The notes under the pieces: generated by a model
The model's input: the letters and a program-made list of their open reading frames with translations, nothing else
What the model was told of the DNA's origin: nothing
The model's database searches: none
In this document: positions 36,040 through 49,090 of the stretch, one piece after another
Position numbering within the stretch: position 1 is the first letter of the stretch
How the letters are laid out: the number at the start of each line of letters is the position of its first letter
Made by a program: the position numbers and the translations under genes
Source: Sycobia sp. Sy_11
Lineage: Eukaryota > Arthropoda > Insecta > Hymenoptera > Epichrysomallidae
Length of the DNA stretch: 64,000 nucleotides
Direction of reading: 5' to 3'
Assembly (NCBI GenBank): GCA_018907035.1
Contig: JACCIC010000003.1
Span: forward strand, 2,022,001-2,086,000

Positions 36040-36279
36040 TCTGTTCGTGGACGAGGAATGAAAGCAGAAGAGAATGAGGCTAACTCAGCGAGAAGGCGAG
36101 AGTTAGCGAGGGTTCGCGGCTATCTCTCAGAAAAATTATGTCACGGGCCCCGTGTCGTTGTCGCGCGGGCGCGAAAGTTATATAGAGGTCGGCAGCGGAG
36201 ATATAAAATAACCCGAGAATAAAGGAAGGAAAGCGGGATATACTTTGGATTTTCAGTTCTCCCATCTCTCTGTCATCCT

Positions 36280-36289
<10 letters not shown>

Positions 36290-36324
<35 letters not shown>
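36290..36324 (+). repeat. (CT)n microsatellite
   Basis: About seventeen CT units, with looser CT sequence on both sides (36278-36450). Confidence 0.95.
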
Positions 36325-36327
<3 letters not shown>

Positions 36328-36560
36328 TTTCTACCCCCCTATATCTCTATCTCTAACGATTATCTTTCCTTTTCCCGACGCACTCTCCGTTCTCACTGGA
36401 CTTTCTCCTTTGCCACGCTCCCTCTCTCTTGCTCCCTCTGCCTGTCCTCCTCCCTAACACCTTTTTCGCCGTCGAGTCGCGCACCGCAGCCGGACTTCTA
36501 TCTGGTCTTGTTATCTCTTCCTCTAACTCGATTCCCACTGAGAAGTATATATAGAATTTA

Positions 36561-37139
36561 TGAGAATGTGTATTTCCAATATAATCGCGGGAAATGTTAA
36601 AGAGTCGGGCGGGTACACGGAACCCTGACTATATCACGATTTCACTCCCTATCCGATGGTGTATACATATAATTGATCGAGACTGAGCTATACGTATTCC
36701 ATAGTTAGTGCATATGCGGTATGGTAAAAAATATTCTTAATGCACGTACGCGAAAAATGTAAATCTGAGTAATTTACATTCCCATAAGCAGATATGTTTT
36801 TTAATCTACGGTATAGAGTATTTTTTGCTTTGTATTACTATACTTAAAAACTGCTTATAGGGAAGTAATTATTACTTCGGAGTAGGCATCTGTTGTAAAT
36901 ATTATTTTCCAAATACTTCAATAGCAAACTATAACGATATAACCTATAAGCCATTACACAAGATGATTGTTGATGTTACATATTCAGTCGAGGTCACGCT
37001 TCAATTGCACTTTTCATCTTATTCGGTTTGGAGTCTTGAAACAAACGAACGGTAATCCTCAAAGCGACCGGCATAAATAACTTATGAGGCTTTTGAACGT
37101 CTTTCAACACTCTTTTCGATATTACATCAAGATAAAATG

Positions 37140-37140
<1 letters not shown>
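36561..37140. other. A+T-rich stretch with a small hairpin
   Basis: It contains a perfect 9-bp inverted repeat, AATGTAAAT and ATTTACATT, around a 7-nt loop at 36756-36780. No coding evidence. Confidence 0.6.
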
Positions 37141-37199
<59 letters not shown>

Positions 37200-37212
37200 G
37201 TATGTATGTATG
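37141..37212 (+). repeat. (TA)n-(TATG)n compound microsatellite
   Basis: About 25 TA units, then a short break and four TATG units. Confidence 0.95.
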
Positions 37213-37720
37213 CAAAAGGTCTAAGAAGAGTATAATAAAAAAAAGACCCCCCAGTTCAGTGCGTATCAGCGAGAAATAGCACCTCAAAAGCCCCTCTGTG
37301 CCCAACCAAAGCAGCTAGAAAATGATGCCCCTTTGATTTTTTTTCTTTATCTCCCACCTCAACGCCCACCGCCCTATACCAAGCGCGCCCGTGACGAGGG
37401 CGCGCGTCCAAATTCGCCCACGCGGCGGGCTCTTCACATCGTAATATGGCCACCCTCGCCGCCGCCCCCTTCTCCCATCATTCGTGATTTACTTTACACC
37501 GGGGCCCGTGGATTCCCTTTGAAGCACCCTTCGATGTATCGGATATTATTATGATCGGCTGCTGCTGCTGCGCGTCCTTTGGTCGCCTCCGTCGCAGAGG
37601 CACGCTGCGAGAGGAATTTTTGGAGTATGTGTGTGTCTGTCCTCCCTTTCCCTCCACTCCGTCTATCCCACTCGATCTCTCCCTCTCTCACTCTATCTGT
37701 GTCTCTCTTTTACATCGTAA
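37213..37720. other. CpG-rich island
   Basis: C-rich with CpG clusters at 37370-37480. A short GCT run is at 37558-37571. Plus-strand CT-rich sequence ends the island (37640-37710). Frames 37256-37453 and 37494-37691 (-) and 37333-37554 (+) are unrecognised. Confidence 0.45.
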
Positions 37721-39080
37721 TTAACTTATTTCGCTCGATCGGATGAACGCGTGAAAACAGCGAGGGAACGGACTTTTTTTGATATGGTGAAAACGATGCG
37801 GTTGAATCATCCGGGCATTGAAATCGGAATTTTGTATAGTTTAGCGGTGTCTGTATGTACAATATTATAATATATGGTACACAGTTATAAACATTTACAA
37901 AATTGTAAAACAAAGACACTTCTTACGCAATACTTTTAAACATCACACTGAAAACTTCTCATACTCGTTTTCACCTCGTGCGAACCCTATCATATGTGTG
38001 TGTGTGTGTGTGTGTGTATGTTTAAATTATGCACCAAAAATTATATAACTCTATATTTACTTACTTCTTAGGTAATCGAATATTAAGGTTCATTTAACAT
38101 TCATAAGGAAGTAAACATTATTTTAAGTACAAACTCCAAATAAACATAGATAAAGTTAAAAAATTCTTATGCGAGAACCTGTTATATTAAAACTCTAAAT
38201 CCTTAACCATGAAATATTAATTATTATACTAGCTTTAATAAAGTAATTACTTTGAAATCATTAAACAAATTAGTAGAGTGTAAAGAATAATTTATTTATA
38301 TTTTGTCTTATACACATTTGTGTGCATAGTCAGTAAAGAATATTATAGTTGAAAAAGTCATGTATGTTTTGAAAGATAACGTTCTCGAACTTCCTCAAAT
38401 CAACTGATAAAATATCGCTAGTAAATACAATTTTAAATATATCGTCTTTGAATATATTATTTCTTTCATCGTTTTGAATTTTACAATTATTAAAACATTT
38501 CTAAGATGTATTTCTAAGATACATGATGGGGAAATATTGAAGTGTATATCTTACTAAAATACAAAGATCACTTTATCAGAAGGGCTAGATCACATGCAAA
38601 CTCAATATGTCATCCCTTACAGAATCTTGTATCAATAATGAATTTTTCAGTTGAATATTAAAAGTTTACAGAAAATTTCTACAAGACAATAATGCTCAGC
38701 GGACGGATAATTTTCGCCCTGTGAGGAAGAGGGAAACTTCCATTGTATGGTTGCAGTGATCACGCGTTTTTTATAGATATGCATAATGTTTGACGATCGA
38801 CCAGTTCACTGATTATATATTGCATGTATCTTTAATTGACCAAAACAGAAAAACGTGAGCATTTCCGAAATTATATCATGGACCTGAATTATGCCGTCCT
38901 GCATAAAATATCCGCCAGAAAGTAGGGGTTTCTAGATTAATAAGTATCTTCAAATGTGATCTTCAATTAATTATGAATCAGCTGCCAATATAAAACTTAC
39001 TGATACAGTCAGATAACCCTCCCATGACACGAGTAATGATTATTTGTCAAGAATTCGTTTTCTCTTGCTTTATCATATAT
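37721..39080. other. A+T-rich non-coding stretch
   Basis: A (TG)n array interrupts it. The minus-strand donor-like GTAAGT words near 38045 and 38998 have no matching exon. Otherwise nothing. Confidence 0.6.
37993..38017 (+). repeat. (TG)n microsatellite
   Basis: About twelve TG units. Confidence 0.95.
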
Positions 39081-40260
39081 GATGTTTCGTCCTATACGTG
39101 TACACATATCAGCTGAGAGTACAGGCGCATCGGGCCGGAGGACGCATATACCTACATAGCCAGTGAAAGAGAGAAAACAGAGCGACAGGCAGAGAGCGAG
39201 AGGGCCGTGGATGGTGGCGGGGGACGTGGGGGTCGCGGAAAAGTAGCGCGTCGGCGGCACCGACGCGCAGTACTTGGTCACACAGTTGTTCCGCGTGAGA
39301 ACGCGCGCCGCGGCCCTATACGACCGCGATATCAATGACACTAACGTCGCCACCGTCGCGGCAGTAGAGTCGCGGTTGCGCAGGGGGCAGGGTGGCCCAA
39401 AGGGTGGTTGAAGCTCGATAACGCGCTCGCTCTCTCTCTCTCTCTCTCTCCCTCTTGTTCTTTCGCTCGGTCGCTCGAGCTATCCACTCGCGAGTTGCTC
39501 ATAATGGCGAAAATAAAAGCGACGATAACGATAAAGACGCCCTCCACTTCCATCCCGTCCGTCCTCCGCGTCCCTCGACACCCTGCGCTCGCTCTAGAGT
39601 GAAAAAGCGAAACACAAAGGGGAAAGAGCGAAGGGGAGAGAGAGGAAGAGAGAGGACTGAGCGAGAGGACAGTAGCATCGAGCGCAGCTGAATAAGCAGC
39701 GCGCGCGAAACAGACCGAGCGCGCTAGTCGTCGTTGCGTCGCGCTGCGGACGTCAATCTACTGCACGCAGGGGGAGGAGGAAAACCCGCCCCCCCTCCGC
39801 CTACCACAGCGCGCGCTCGAATAAAGGAGAGCGCGCGTTCTTGGCGATTTTCGACGGCTTGTACTCTCTCGCTTTATTTTATTTTTGTTTTTTTTTTCTT
39901 CTGTTTTTCGTTCCTTTTCGTTTCTTTTTTTTATCGCTGTCGATGGAGCCGCTCGGATATTATGCGCTTTCACCCCTCGAACGAATGCCTCGCCATAAAA
40001 GACGCCGAGGATAGTTGGTGAAAAGGCGAGATGGTTCTTCGCTCCCGTGTCCGCCTGCCTGTCTGAATGTTCGACCTTCTCTCATTCTCTTTCTACTTCC
40101 TATCAGTGCGCCCATGCAATATAGTCGTGTCCTTTTTCTTCTTTTCTCTCCTCGCCTCACTCTTTACTCCAGCATCTCTTTAAGCGAGATATTGCAGACG
40201 GGGCGCGAAACATTCGATTGGGTGGAAATTTTTGCGCGCCTTTGATAAATATCAGTGTAT
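39081..40260. other. CpG-rich island, about 1.2 kb
   Basis: CpG-dense with GCGCGC clusters (39303, 39695, 39810, 39825), a CT tract at 39428-39450 and a T-rich tail (39870-39935). GATAACGATAAAG lies near 39522. On the minus strand, 39009-39353 is open and begins with an Arg-rich, acid-poor peptide reminiscent of a mitochondrial presequence, but the first in-frame start there is GTG and the rest is unrecognised. This could be a promoter region or an enhancer. Confidence 0.45.
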
Positions 40261-41160
40261 TGGCTGGCTATATCAATAACGTCCGGATAAAGACTGCTTC
40301 GATGGCGTCAATTCGGAAAATTCAGCTAACGTGTAATTTTGGTATTTCAAAATCGTAAATTAGAAAATCAATAATAAAAACAATGTTTTTTAATAAACTT
40401 CATTTTAAACTCGACTAGATATTTATTATTTATACCGGACAAACAGTTATATTATTATTACGACAAATGCTAAATAAAAATGTTTATACTGATTTTATTT
40501 CAAGTAATTCAATAGGCCACGCAAAACAAATATGCACTAGCTTCCTTATTTTCGAGTCGCGACACACACGCAACTGTTTGTAAATCGAAATGAATTTTTT
40601 TATGAACAATCTATGTAATCGATCTCGCGAGTCTAAACATTCAGAATCATCAATAATATTTTTGACAAAAAAATATCATATAAAAAAAATTTAACTTCGA
40701 CCAATACCCATCAATCAAGCCTTTACAATAATTTCCAATTCGCCGCGCGACAGATTTATTTTTACATCGAGGAATTTTTGTTTCGAATCAAGCTTAGTAT
40801 TCAGCTGGCGATGATAAAAACAGTAATATTAAAAAAAAAAAAAAGTATTACAAGATTCTCTGTTAAATTATTCATAAATCTAAATATCTAAAGCGAGATT
40901 ACATGTGATGTATTTAACAATCATTTGATTAAAGGGAAACTTTAATTTTATTAGAACTTATTAGAAGTTCTTTAATTATTTTCTAGCTAATTATTCGATC
41001 TTATACTTGTCGTAATTATTTTAAAAATAATTTATGCCTTTTCCCATATTAAATTTACGTGTTATATTTAATTGGAATACAATTGATTGACTATCCGATG
41101 TTCATAGCATAATTTTATATATATTTTTCTTCCTTCCCTATTATCCGACGCACTGGAACG
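40261..41160. other. A+T-rich non-coding stretch
   Basis: It includes an A-run near 40831-40843. No coding or splice signal. Confidence 0.65.
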
Positions 41161-41517
41161 GATTCTATCAATCAAATTTACGGACGTTCGTTATCGGAAA
41201 TTTGATTTGCTCTAAATCTGTCCGTAGCTTTCTGAAAAGGCTTTAATTTTGTTATTCTTACCCATTGGTAAGATTCTCTTTTACGCGCGGAAGCGCGAAT
41301 AATCTTGACGCTGCACAGGACTACACAGTGGATGGGACGAGCGTCGATGAACACGAAGCGCATAATATTATCGAGCGAAATTTCAAATGGACAAAGCGAC
41401 CGAGCGAGAGTAAATGATATGCGTCGACAGTACATCGCGGAATCGCCTCTTTTTACACTTCTGTGTATGTGCGAAACAAGCTCATAAAGTCATACAATAA
41501 ATAACTCCCTGACCTAT

Positions 41518-41556
<39 letters not shown>

Positions 41557-41950
41557 TCCCTCTCCCTCTCCATCTGTCATCAATTAGCTTTTGCTCAGCA
41601 TCACGCCGAGTCCATTAAATAATCAGCGTTTTTATGTCCATTCAGCTTGTAGGGGGCAGCAGTCGAAGGCCCTTGGCGAGTGTATTACATCCCGGCGGCG
41701 GCGAGAACGGTATCGACCGAAAGCCCGTCCCGGTGCGTAAATTCAGCGGGCGTCCCGCGACTCGGCCGAAGGCGCCGCGAAGCCTTCGTCAAGTCGGATC
41801 CGCCGCAAAAGCACGGATGGGGCGGGCGGGAGCGGGCCTTGCCGTTACGTACTCGCGCGCGGATACGGAACCAGTAGTGGTGAATATTCGGGGCGTAATT
41901 GCGCCTTTACGCGATGTTTATATTGCGGCGAACGAAAAGTTTTTTTAATG
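41161..41950. other. CpG-rich island with a central CT array
   Basis: 41280-41480 is moderately CpG-rich and 41640-41930 strongly so. Frames 41634-41948 and 41680-41877 (+) and 41178-41435 (-) are open but unrecognised. GGGCGTAATTGCGCC near 41891 is a near-palindrome around a homeodomain-like AATT core. Confidence 0.45.
41523..41551 (+). repeat. (CT)n microsatellite
   Basis: About fourteen CT units with looser CT sequence to 41575. Confidence 0.95.
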
Positions 41951-42744
41951 GCAGTGTATTCATTCGCTGTGCTTATTGAACGACGCTTTCTTTAAGGATT
42001 TATGTTCTTTTACCAGAGACGAATGAAAGAATAAAATATTTTTTATAAGCGAAAGAGTCATTTAAATCAATGACCTAAAATCCCTCGGGATGATTATTGC
42101 AAATTTTTCCTTTTTAACTTTTTAATGCACCTTTTTTCGTCTTACGTAAAACTTGTCGCTGTCATATGCCCCGGGTACTCGCAATTTACTGGACGTAAAT
42201 CCTTCCCTGGCAAAACCTGTAATAACTAAAAGCCCCCGAGCATCCAATTAATTAATCAGAGAATGGCTGTCCACTCTTAATGGGAAAAGCCTCAACCATG
42301 AAATGCGCAAGGGGGAAAAAGATAAGCTCAAGAGGCAGCCCGCCGCCGGGCGGGGGAGGCGGGGAAGGGGTAGATGAACCGATCGGAAAAAGCAACCGAG
42401 CTCCGAGCTACTTTTCTAGCCGAAGAATGAAGCAAGAAATTAGCACGCGAGCGGCCGACAACCGGTCATTCTATAGCGGGTTAGAAATATATGTCTATGT
42501 ACGCGTGCGCGCCCGTGTCTGTGTGCAGCGGGCGTTATTTCACTTGTGTGACGCCCCACTACCTGCCCTCTTTCACTTCAGACTTCGTGCCTATTTATTA
42601 AAAGCGCTCACGAGAGCAGCAGGCGCGCTTAATCACTCTTTGTCGCGAGAAACTTACGCTTGAGCGGAGTCGACTCTAATTTTATCAGTGCTGTACCTCC
42701 CACCCCCCTCTTTGAATTTAATTACGGCCCTCCATGCTACGTGT

Positions 42745-42746
<2 letters not shown>
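41951..42746. other. Short A+T-rich spacer then CpG-rich island
   Basis: A+T-rich to about 42160, then CpG-rich to 42700. CAATTAATTAATCAG near 42245 is a cluster of homeodomain cores. A G-quadruplex motif lies at 42348-42370. The frame 42280-42663 (+) is open for 127 codons but unrecognised. Confidence 0.45.
42348..42370 (+). other. G-quadruplex motif
   Basis: Four G-runs with short loops of one, four and two bases. Confidence 0.5.

Positions 42747-42789
<43 letters not shown>
42747..42789 (+). repeat. (TA)n microsatellite
   Basis: About 21 AT units. It is paired with the array at 43053-43112, about 263 bases away. Confidence 0.95.
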
Positions 42790-42790
<1 letters not shown>

Positions 42791-43050
42791 CTTTTTGCAA
42801 ACTATCGGTTATGTATATTCCACGCCCTTATTATAGTTCAGCGTTCGACAAGGGAAGTTGGCGCGAAAATATCAGCTCTGCAGGTGTTTATAGTTCCTTT
42901 CGCGTGCATGTATTGGTGCCCGCGCACTTATAAACTTCGAGCACCTCGCTCAAAGGAAAGGATATTAATCGAAGTTCGAGCGAGCCACGCTGTCGGGGAG
43001 CACTTCTCAACGGCATTGATTACACCGCACTCGCGCTAACTAAAGTATAC

Positions 43051-43052
<2 letters not shown>
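42790..43052. other. Unique segment between two TA arrays
   Basis: Mixed composition with a few CpG. No coding frame of note. Confidence 0.5.

Positions 43053-43112
<60 letters not shown>
43053..43112 (+). repeat. (TA)n microsatellite
   Basis: About thirty TA units, the longest pure TA run seen. Confidence 0.97.
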
Positions 43113-43114
<2 letters not shown>

Positions 43115-43780
43115 TCAAGAAGACGAGTGTACAACTTGTAACGACGTCCAATTTTCCAGAATTCCGAGCAAGGAGAGGGCAGTTTGCAGGCTTTATTATA
43201 CCCCTCTCCACCTAGCTGGATCGTGGTATATACAAATGAATCGATATATACGACGAAAGGGCGGTGAAAGTCGGGGGTTGCAGAGTTTGGATTTGCCGCG
43301 CACGAAAGAAAGGGGGTGGTTATATAAATCGGATTTGAGAGCCGACTAATGGCGCGACCGTTCTACCCCCCCCCCTTTTGGCCCCGATGAGTTGACTTTG
43401 GTCTATAAGGATTTAGACCGCTTTTTCATCTCATCTCCTTTCTTTCTCCCTTTCTCTCATTCTCTTTTCTTTCAAATGCGTCAAGTAGCTCTCCCTCCAT
43501 CTCTTTTTCCCGGGGGAAGAATTGAATAATGCATTCTTTTATTAAGCGTGGTGGGGCATCGACCATGGAGGTTTTTCAAAACGCGGCTTTCGACCTTCCC
43601 GGAAGATTCGACGGTCGTGATCGCATTGGATCCTCTTGTGAATGAAAGGATATATCTCGGTTTTGATATCTATTATATCGTTCCATCTGTATTCAATGGA
43701 TATATTCGAAGACGAAGGGCAATTCAGAAGAAGGTGAGAGAAGCGAGAGATAAATAAGCAGATTATACATAGCTGTTTTT
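43113..43780. other. Mixed GC stretch with C10
   Basis: Moderately GC-rich. A C10 run lies at 43366-43375 and a CT-rich stretch at about 43430-43510. AAG|GTGAGA near 43735 is donor-like without an acceptor. The frame 43548-43757 (+) is unrecognised. Confidence 0.45.
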
Positions 43781-45380
43781 CACAATAATTTTGCGCAAAG
43801 GATAAGTCGTGATAGTTATAATAGGAACGCTCTTTCGCTCTCTCTCTCTCTCTCTCAGATTTTGATTGCCATGAAATTCATACTTGAAAATCGATTCATT
43901 TCTTCAATTATGATGGTAATATCATAACATATACCTCTGTTGGTATATATTTGTATCTAGTCAAGCTTCGTATATGTTACGATAGCAAGAGATGAGCAAA
44001 ATGCAAATTTACTTGGGTGAAAGTTATTAGGAATTTACTATTGTCTAGATACATATTACTTATTTCATGCCATGAAGCAACAGACGTTCATTTACATTTG
44101 GAAGCTATTACGGAATTTTAATTGAATAAATAATCAAATTTCATTCGAACTGTAGAGGAGATGTTTTTGGCATCAATTCGTGCGTTTAACTATTAATATT
44201 TTATTTGTTATTTGCTATCTATTAGCTCTGATTGGCTATGCGATTTATATATCTTTTGTAAAAAGGAAGCATACCTTGCTATTCTAATTAAGGTGTTGTT
44301 GTGTAATGAATATTAAATTTATGAAAAAATAACAATATTTTATGAGGATAATTTAGGGAAAGATTTTATTAGTAGAATTAAATATTGTACTTAAAATTAT
44401 TTTGAATATCTTTATCTTCCATATGCACCTTTTAATTATTGTAGATATGAAAGTCTATATTGTGACGTTTTAATTCGACATAACAATATTTTACATAGAT
44501 TTGAATTGGTTTTTCTTTATTTCATGTCAGGAAAAAAATCAAGAAAACGTCGGATCGTTTTACTTACTATTGATATATTTTATTGCCGGTTCGGTTCACA
44601 TTATTTTGTAAATCAATCTGGTCATTACGGATAATTCAGAATACATAAGAGAGTTTGAAAAGCCAGCTGTAAAGCTCTTCTTTCACCGTATTAAAAGCCA
44701 TGAATAGTTCAAGTAATCGGTACGTCATTTAGTTTTGTATATTGAATAGTACGTCGTGACTATAGATCAAATGAAATAAAAAAAAAATCCCAATCCTCTC
44801 TCGTTCTTTTTACGAAACCATTTGCAAAGGTATCGATCAAATACCGCCCGAAATACATAGCGTTACTTTGCATATTTTCAAAGTCGTCGTCGAAGATGCG
44901 CTGTTTTTTTTCTTTTTAATAAATAAAAAAGACAAAGAGCTTAAGAAATCGATCCACAATTACAGAAAAGACCATCCGGATAATCCTGTTTTTCCATTCC
45001 GGCCTTCCTCCTCCTCCGGCAGAGAGTGAAAAAAAGTATAATTGATTTTCAGAGAATCCGGATTAAAAGCTTTTCTATTACCCTGGCGAACGTACAATGT
45101 TTGTTCTACCGTTCGTATTCCAATTCGCGAGATATTTGTAACAAAAAAAAAAAGAGAGAAAGAAGAAAATATCATCTCTTTTTGACAGTGCTTTCCCAAT
45201 AGTTCGGAGAATTGTGAAACCGATAATTGTCCTTAATCGAAAATAAATTTGCACATTATTGAAATTTTTGAGGAATCATAGCAGAAGGCGCCCTTTTATA
45301 TTTTATAAATTAGTTTAGTACTTATTTTTACTCTCTCAAATGTAGGTCAAAGCCTTTCCCTTTCATTCAACATCTTCATA
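43781..45380. other. A+T-rich non-coding stretch
   Basis: A short CT array lies at about 43835-43857. Nothing else is visible; the minus-strand frame 44960-45199 is unrecognised. Confidence 0.65.
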
Positions 45381-45777
45381 GAAATCGAAGTAAATATAGT
45401 CATTACTTTGATCGTCGATATATCCGATCGGTGGAATTCCAAACCTGTTGATTCGTATAATTTTTGGAACCCACGTCTAATGAAAATTCGTCGTCTACGG
45501 TTAACGACTGACCGGGCAAAAAGGCATCGCTCGAAGACTCCGCGTGGAGGGAGCCGGCTGGATCAAATTATTGTCCTTCTCGTAAAAATCTTAGAAACTG
45601 ATACGACTCCTAGCGCTCCGTATCGATCGATTCGATAGCTCGGATTTCGGATGAATATTTAAAAGCACGTGACGCTGGGCAACGTGAGCGCGTGACTTCC
45701 CGTTCCCGGTAGCCTCGGCTCCATCGTCCCACCAGTCCTTCGCCTCGCCACGTTGCATTTGCGCCGCCGGCCACCTG

Positions 45778-45833
<56 letters not shown>

Positions 45834-46160
45834 CTCTCTGTGTTTCTTAATTTGTCGCTCGAGCGCCCCAGGGGGAACCAGACAGAAAAAAAATTAGCAC
45901 GGCCGCGCGCTATGTAAATCGAGAGATGGCTTTTTCCCCGCCCCAGCCTCTCTTGAAACGCTGTTTGTTAGCTAATTAGGAAGAGCGGTGTATCTCTCCC
46001 GGGCGTATTTGCATAGAGCGTGAGTCGCGTACCTCTTCGATAAAGTATGATTAATTAATGAAATCGAGGTGGTCGCCTGTATACGTGTTGTTTAATAGCA
46101 GCGAGAGGAGAGGGAGTCGGAAATCCGGACAACGAAAAATAGGATGGGAGGCGAAACGTG
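45381..46160. other. CpG-rich island with a CT array
   Basis: CpG-rich before and after the CT array. A CACGTG E-box lies near 45666 and further CACGT words nearby. The frame 45408-45638 (+) is unrecognised. Confidence 0.45.
45780..45829 (+). repeat. (TC)n microsatellite
   Basis: About 25 units, with looser CT sequence to 45840. Confidence 0.95.
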
Positions 46161-47454
46161 GTGGTGGGTTTTATATAAGAGTTTATATTGATATACTATT
46201 TTTTTTTTTTGATACCGTAATTCTTTGATTTAAAGTCAATGATTCAATGACTATTGATCTCCGATTTTTAACATTCGATATACCGAGCACTGTATTAATT
46301 TACCAGAAATTAGATTGCTAATTTGTTCGATAAAAATTTGAAATACAATTGTCATTAATTCTTTAATCAATTTTTTAATAGATGTGTTTTCTGCAAATGA
46401 AGCGCTTAGAAACTAATAATCTTAGATACTACGTTTTTATTATTTTTCTAATTTAGAAACGTTAAAATAAATCTGTATTAAAAATTTATCATAGTACGAT
46501 GAATACATAATTTATATTTAGAAGCTAATAAAGTTTTGTGAATACAAAAACACTTTTCCCATAGTCCACAGACTGCAAAAAAAATTTTCTTTCTTAAGAT
46601 CGAAATCCCATAGTTGGATCGCGTTTAGAAAGTTCCGTCGTCAAGATCGATTGCATCTACGAGAGTTGCCAGCGGATATTTTTCCTGACGATCCTATACT
46701 TTTCCAATAAGTACAGAAGAAAATACTTAAAGATTTATTAAGGTTAAAAAAAGAATTATTATCGTCAATGAATCACTTTTAACACTTTTCGGATGCAATA
46801 AAATTTTTTATTTAGTTCATTTTTCACTGTTACTGAAGAGAAATTTTAGACAATATTGTTATGATGTCTACGCAGAAGACAATTACTAATTTTTATTAAT
46901 CAATGTTCGAAGAAACTTTTCACAAATATATAAACTTGTCAGAATCAAATAAAATTATTTAATTAATTTTTAATTTATAACCACGGCTGCGCATTGTTGC
47001 TTTTTCAATTTGCCCAATTCTAGTTTAAAATTTAAGTTAAATTATATATTTAATGAAAAGATAAACAGGATTGTTTCTCGTTGCGATAACTCGATGACAT
47101 TATTTCTCTTTGCTGAGTCACAAATTTTAGTTTTAAAAATTACTTCGGTTCCTTACATATAATAATTTCACATAAACAGCCTTCAGCGCACAAATAAAAC
47201 GACTTCCTGTGCATTATATATACATTATTTCCCAACATAAGCACATGAGATATGTACTGTCATTCATTCATATGTATTACTCGTGAATGCTAAAGATAAT
47301 AATAGTCCTATGTTCAATTTTTAAATTATCAGCGAATTTTTAATAAAAATAGCTATCATTATTTTGTTTCATATAAAAGAGTTATTTATTTTATGTCGAT
47401 TCCTTTAACAACTTTAGTATTTGCCGTTAATTAATTTATAAATCAAATTAAGGA
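46161..47454. other. A+T-rich non-coding stretch
   Basis: It begins with a T-run (46200-46210). No coding frame, repeat array or splice signal stands out. Confidence 0.65.
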
Positions 47455-48170
47455 TCAAAGCAGCGCCCGTTTCAAAAGGAAATGCAGAATGCCGGACGCA
47501 TTCTGTTCCGAAATAAATTTCAAAAAGCTTTTTAAGAGAGAGAAAAAAATATATGTATAATCTGAAAAATACGCAGTGAAAACGCGGGCAAACGAAATCA
47601 GGCTATTAAAAATGTCCAGAATGCGATGAAAAAACACGCCCAAAGGCCGGACCGCAGTATCAGGAAAACCGTCGGCGAGATTTTTGTTGAATGCCACCGC
47701 GGTAGAGGCGATCCGCCGACCGGAAGAGCGCCAGCCTTCTCGTACGTCGTACTTTATGCGCCGACCGCGAACTTTCTCCCCCACCCTTCCGTTTTGGCGC
47801 GACCTCCTTTGCCCATCGCGCAATTAAAACGCACGACTATCGAGGAGCGTCCGTCGCCCGATGTATCGTAATACTGCGCGGCGGGGGTGGGGGCGGATCT
47901 CGGGCGAGGGACCGCATTAATTAACGCCAAGGCCGGGACTAATGGGGCTCCTTTTTGCGCCGGGCGATGAGCGACGTGCGCGCGCGAGGCCCGTATGTCA
48001 ACAGATATAAGGGACGCGCGCATCTCGCGGCCGGGTTTAATTAGACCCTCTCCGTGGTTTTCTCGTACGGGCAAGTCTCGCGTTTAACGGGATCGTCGTG
48101 TCCCCCGGACTCAGCGATAGAGGTGCATTTTTTGTCGTTGCGAATTTCGACTTCATTCATCGGCGTAGTC
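47455..48170. other. CpG-rich island with homeodomain-like words
   Basis: CpG-dense from about 47590. GCATTAATTAACG near 47911, CAATTAAAACG near 47820 and GTTTAATTAGACC near 48035 lie within GC-rich sequence, the texture of an enhancer rather than of an exon. An 8-bp inverted repeat (CAGAATGC, 5-nt loop) is at 47485-47505. Frames 47455-47823 and 47754-48074 (-) and 47626-47871 (+) are unrecognised. Confidence 0.45.
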
Positions 48171-48560
48171 ACCGTTACGGGTATACAATAATAAATATAT
48201 ATATATATAAAATAATTCTAAAAAAATCTAGTTGATATTAGTTAAATTTTTTTGATTGCGTGTTCGTAAAATTGGTTATGCTTTAGTTGGCAATTTGATA
48301 TCGGTTTTCAAAAAAAAATATCCTTTCCCGTATTTACGGAATGAATGATATACCTGAATGAACTGTAAAAAGGCTGATTTTTAATGTATTGGCCGATGGA
48401 TATACGAGTCATCTCTAATATTTATATTCGTAATTCAATATAAATATAAACTGTTTTCATAACTTACTGTGACATTGATTAAGACTGTCCGAATGAGATA
48501 TTTTATAATATTCTTAATGAAAGCGTTGGTATTTTTAATTAACTCATAGATATAAACACA
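48171..48560. other. A+T-rich spacer
   Basis: A short TA run lies near 48198-48208. Nothing else. Confidence 0.65.
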
Positions 48561-49090
48561 TATTTATTTCGCTATCGATTGTCCCTCCCTCTCTCTTCCG
48601 CACTGATCCAAGATATGTCTTATCCGAGGAGCTAGAAAATTTCATTACCTTCTTCGTCCTTTTTTTGTTTTCGGCAATGATTGATTCTTGCCATACGTAG
48701 GGAGGCGGGATCACGGCGACAAACCGATCTCTGGCTCGCGCCCCGAATACAAAGTAGCGCGGCGGACGGTCAGTGTAATCTTTTAATCTTTTGAATTTCC
48801 CCTGGCGGATCGACCCTCTCCCCAAGGAATTGGCGAGCGGCCAGAAAGGCTCGGCTCGCGGCATTGTTTTCGGTGGTTAAACTCGTCAGGGCGCGCCGAT
48901 CTCCGGGCCCACGGGTTTTCGGGCACGCTTTACGGCCTGCTTTGTCGGACACACCTGTTAATGGCGCGCGGGCCGACAGGAAGGAATTATTATTTCATTT
49001 TAATGTTACGGAACGATCGATCATTATCGACATTGCCCGTACGTTTTTCTGCAGGGCAGCGCGCGTTTTAGATTAATTATAGGCCTGCTG
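48561..49090. other. CpG-rich island
   Basis: CpG-rich with CACCTGTTAATGG near 48952 (an E-box next to a TAAT core). An acceptor-like GTACGTTTTTCTGCAG ends at 49055. The frames 48544-48864 (-) and 48864-49076 (+) are unrecognised. Confidence 0.45.

Larger units (their letters stand above)
35801..36560. other. Mixed GC region carrying opposed GA and CT arrays
   Basis: Moderately CpG-rich (36100-36200). It carries a GA array and, about 250 bases on, a TC array. The frame 35854-36222 (+) spans the GA array and is unrecognised. Confidence 0.45.

Noticed and set aside
39009..39353. Minus-strand frame with a presequence-like N-terminus
   Set aside because: The start is GTG with no in-frame ATG seen upstream, the body is not recognisable, and the Arg/Ser richness follows from CpG content.
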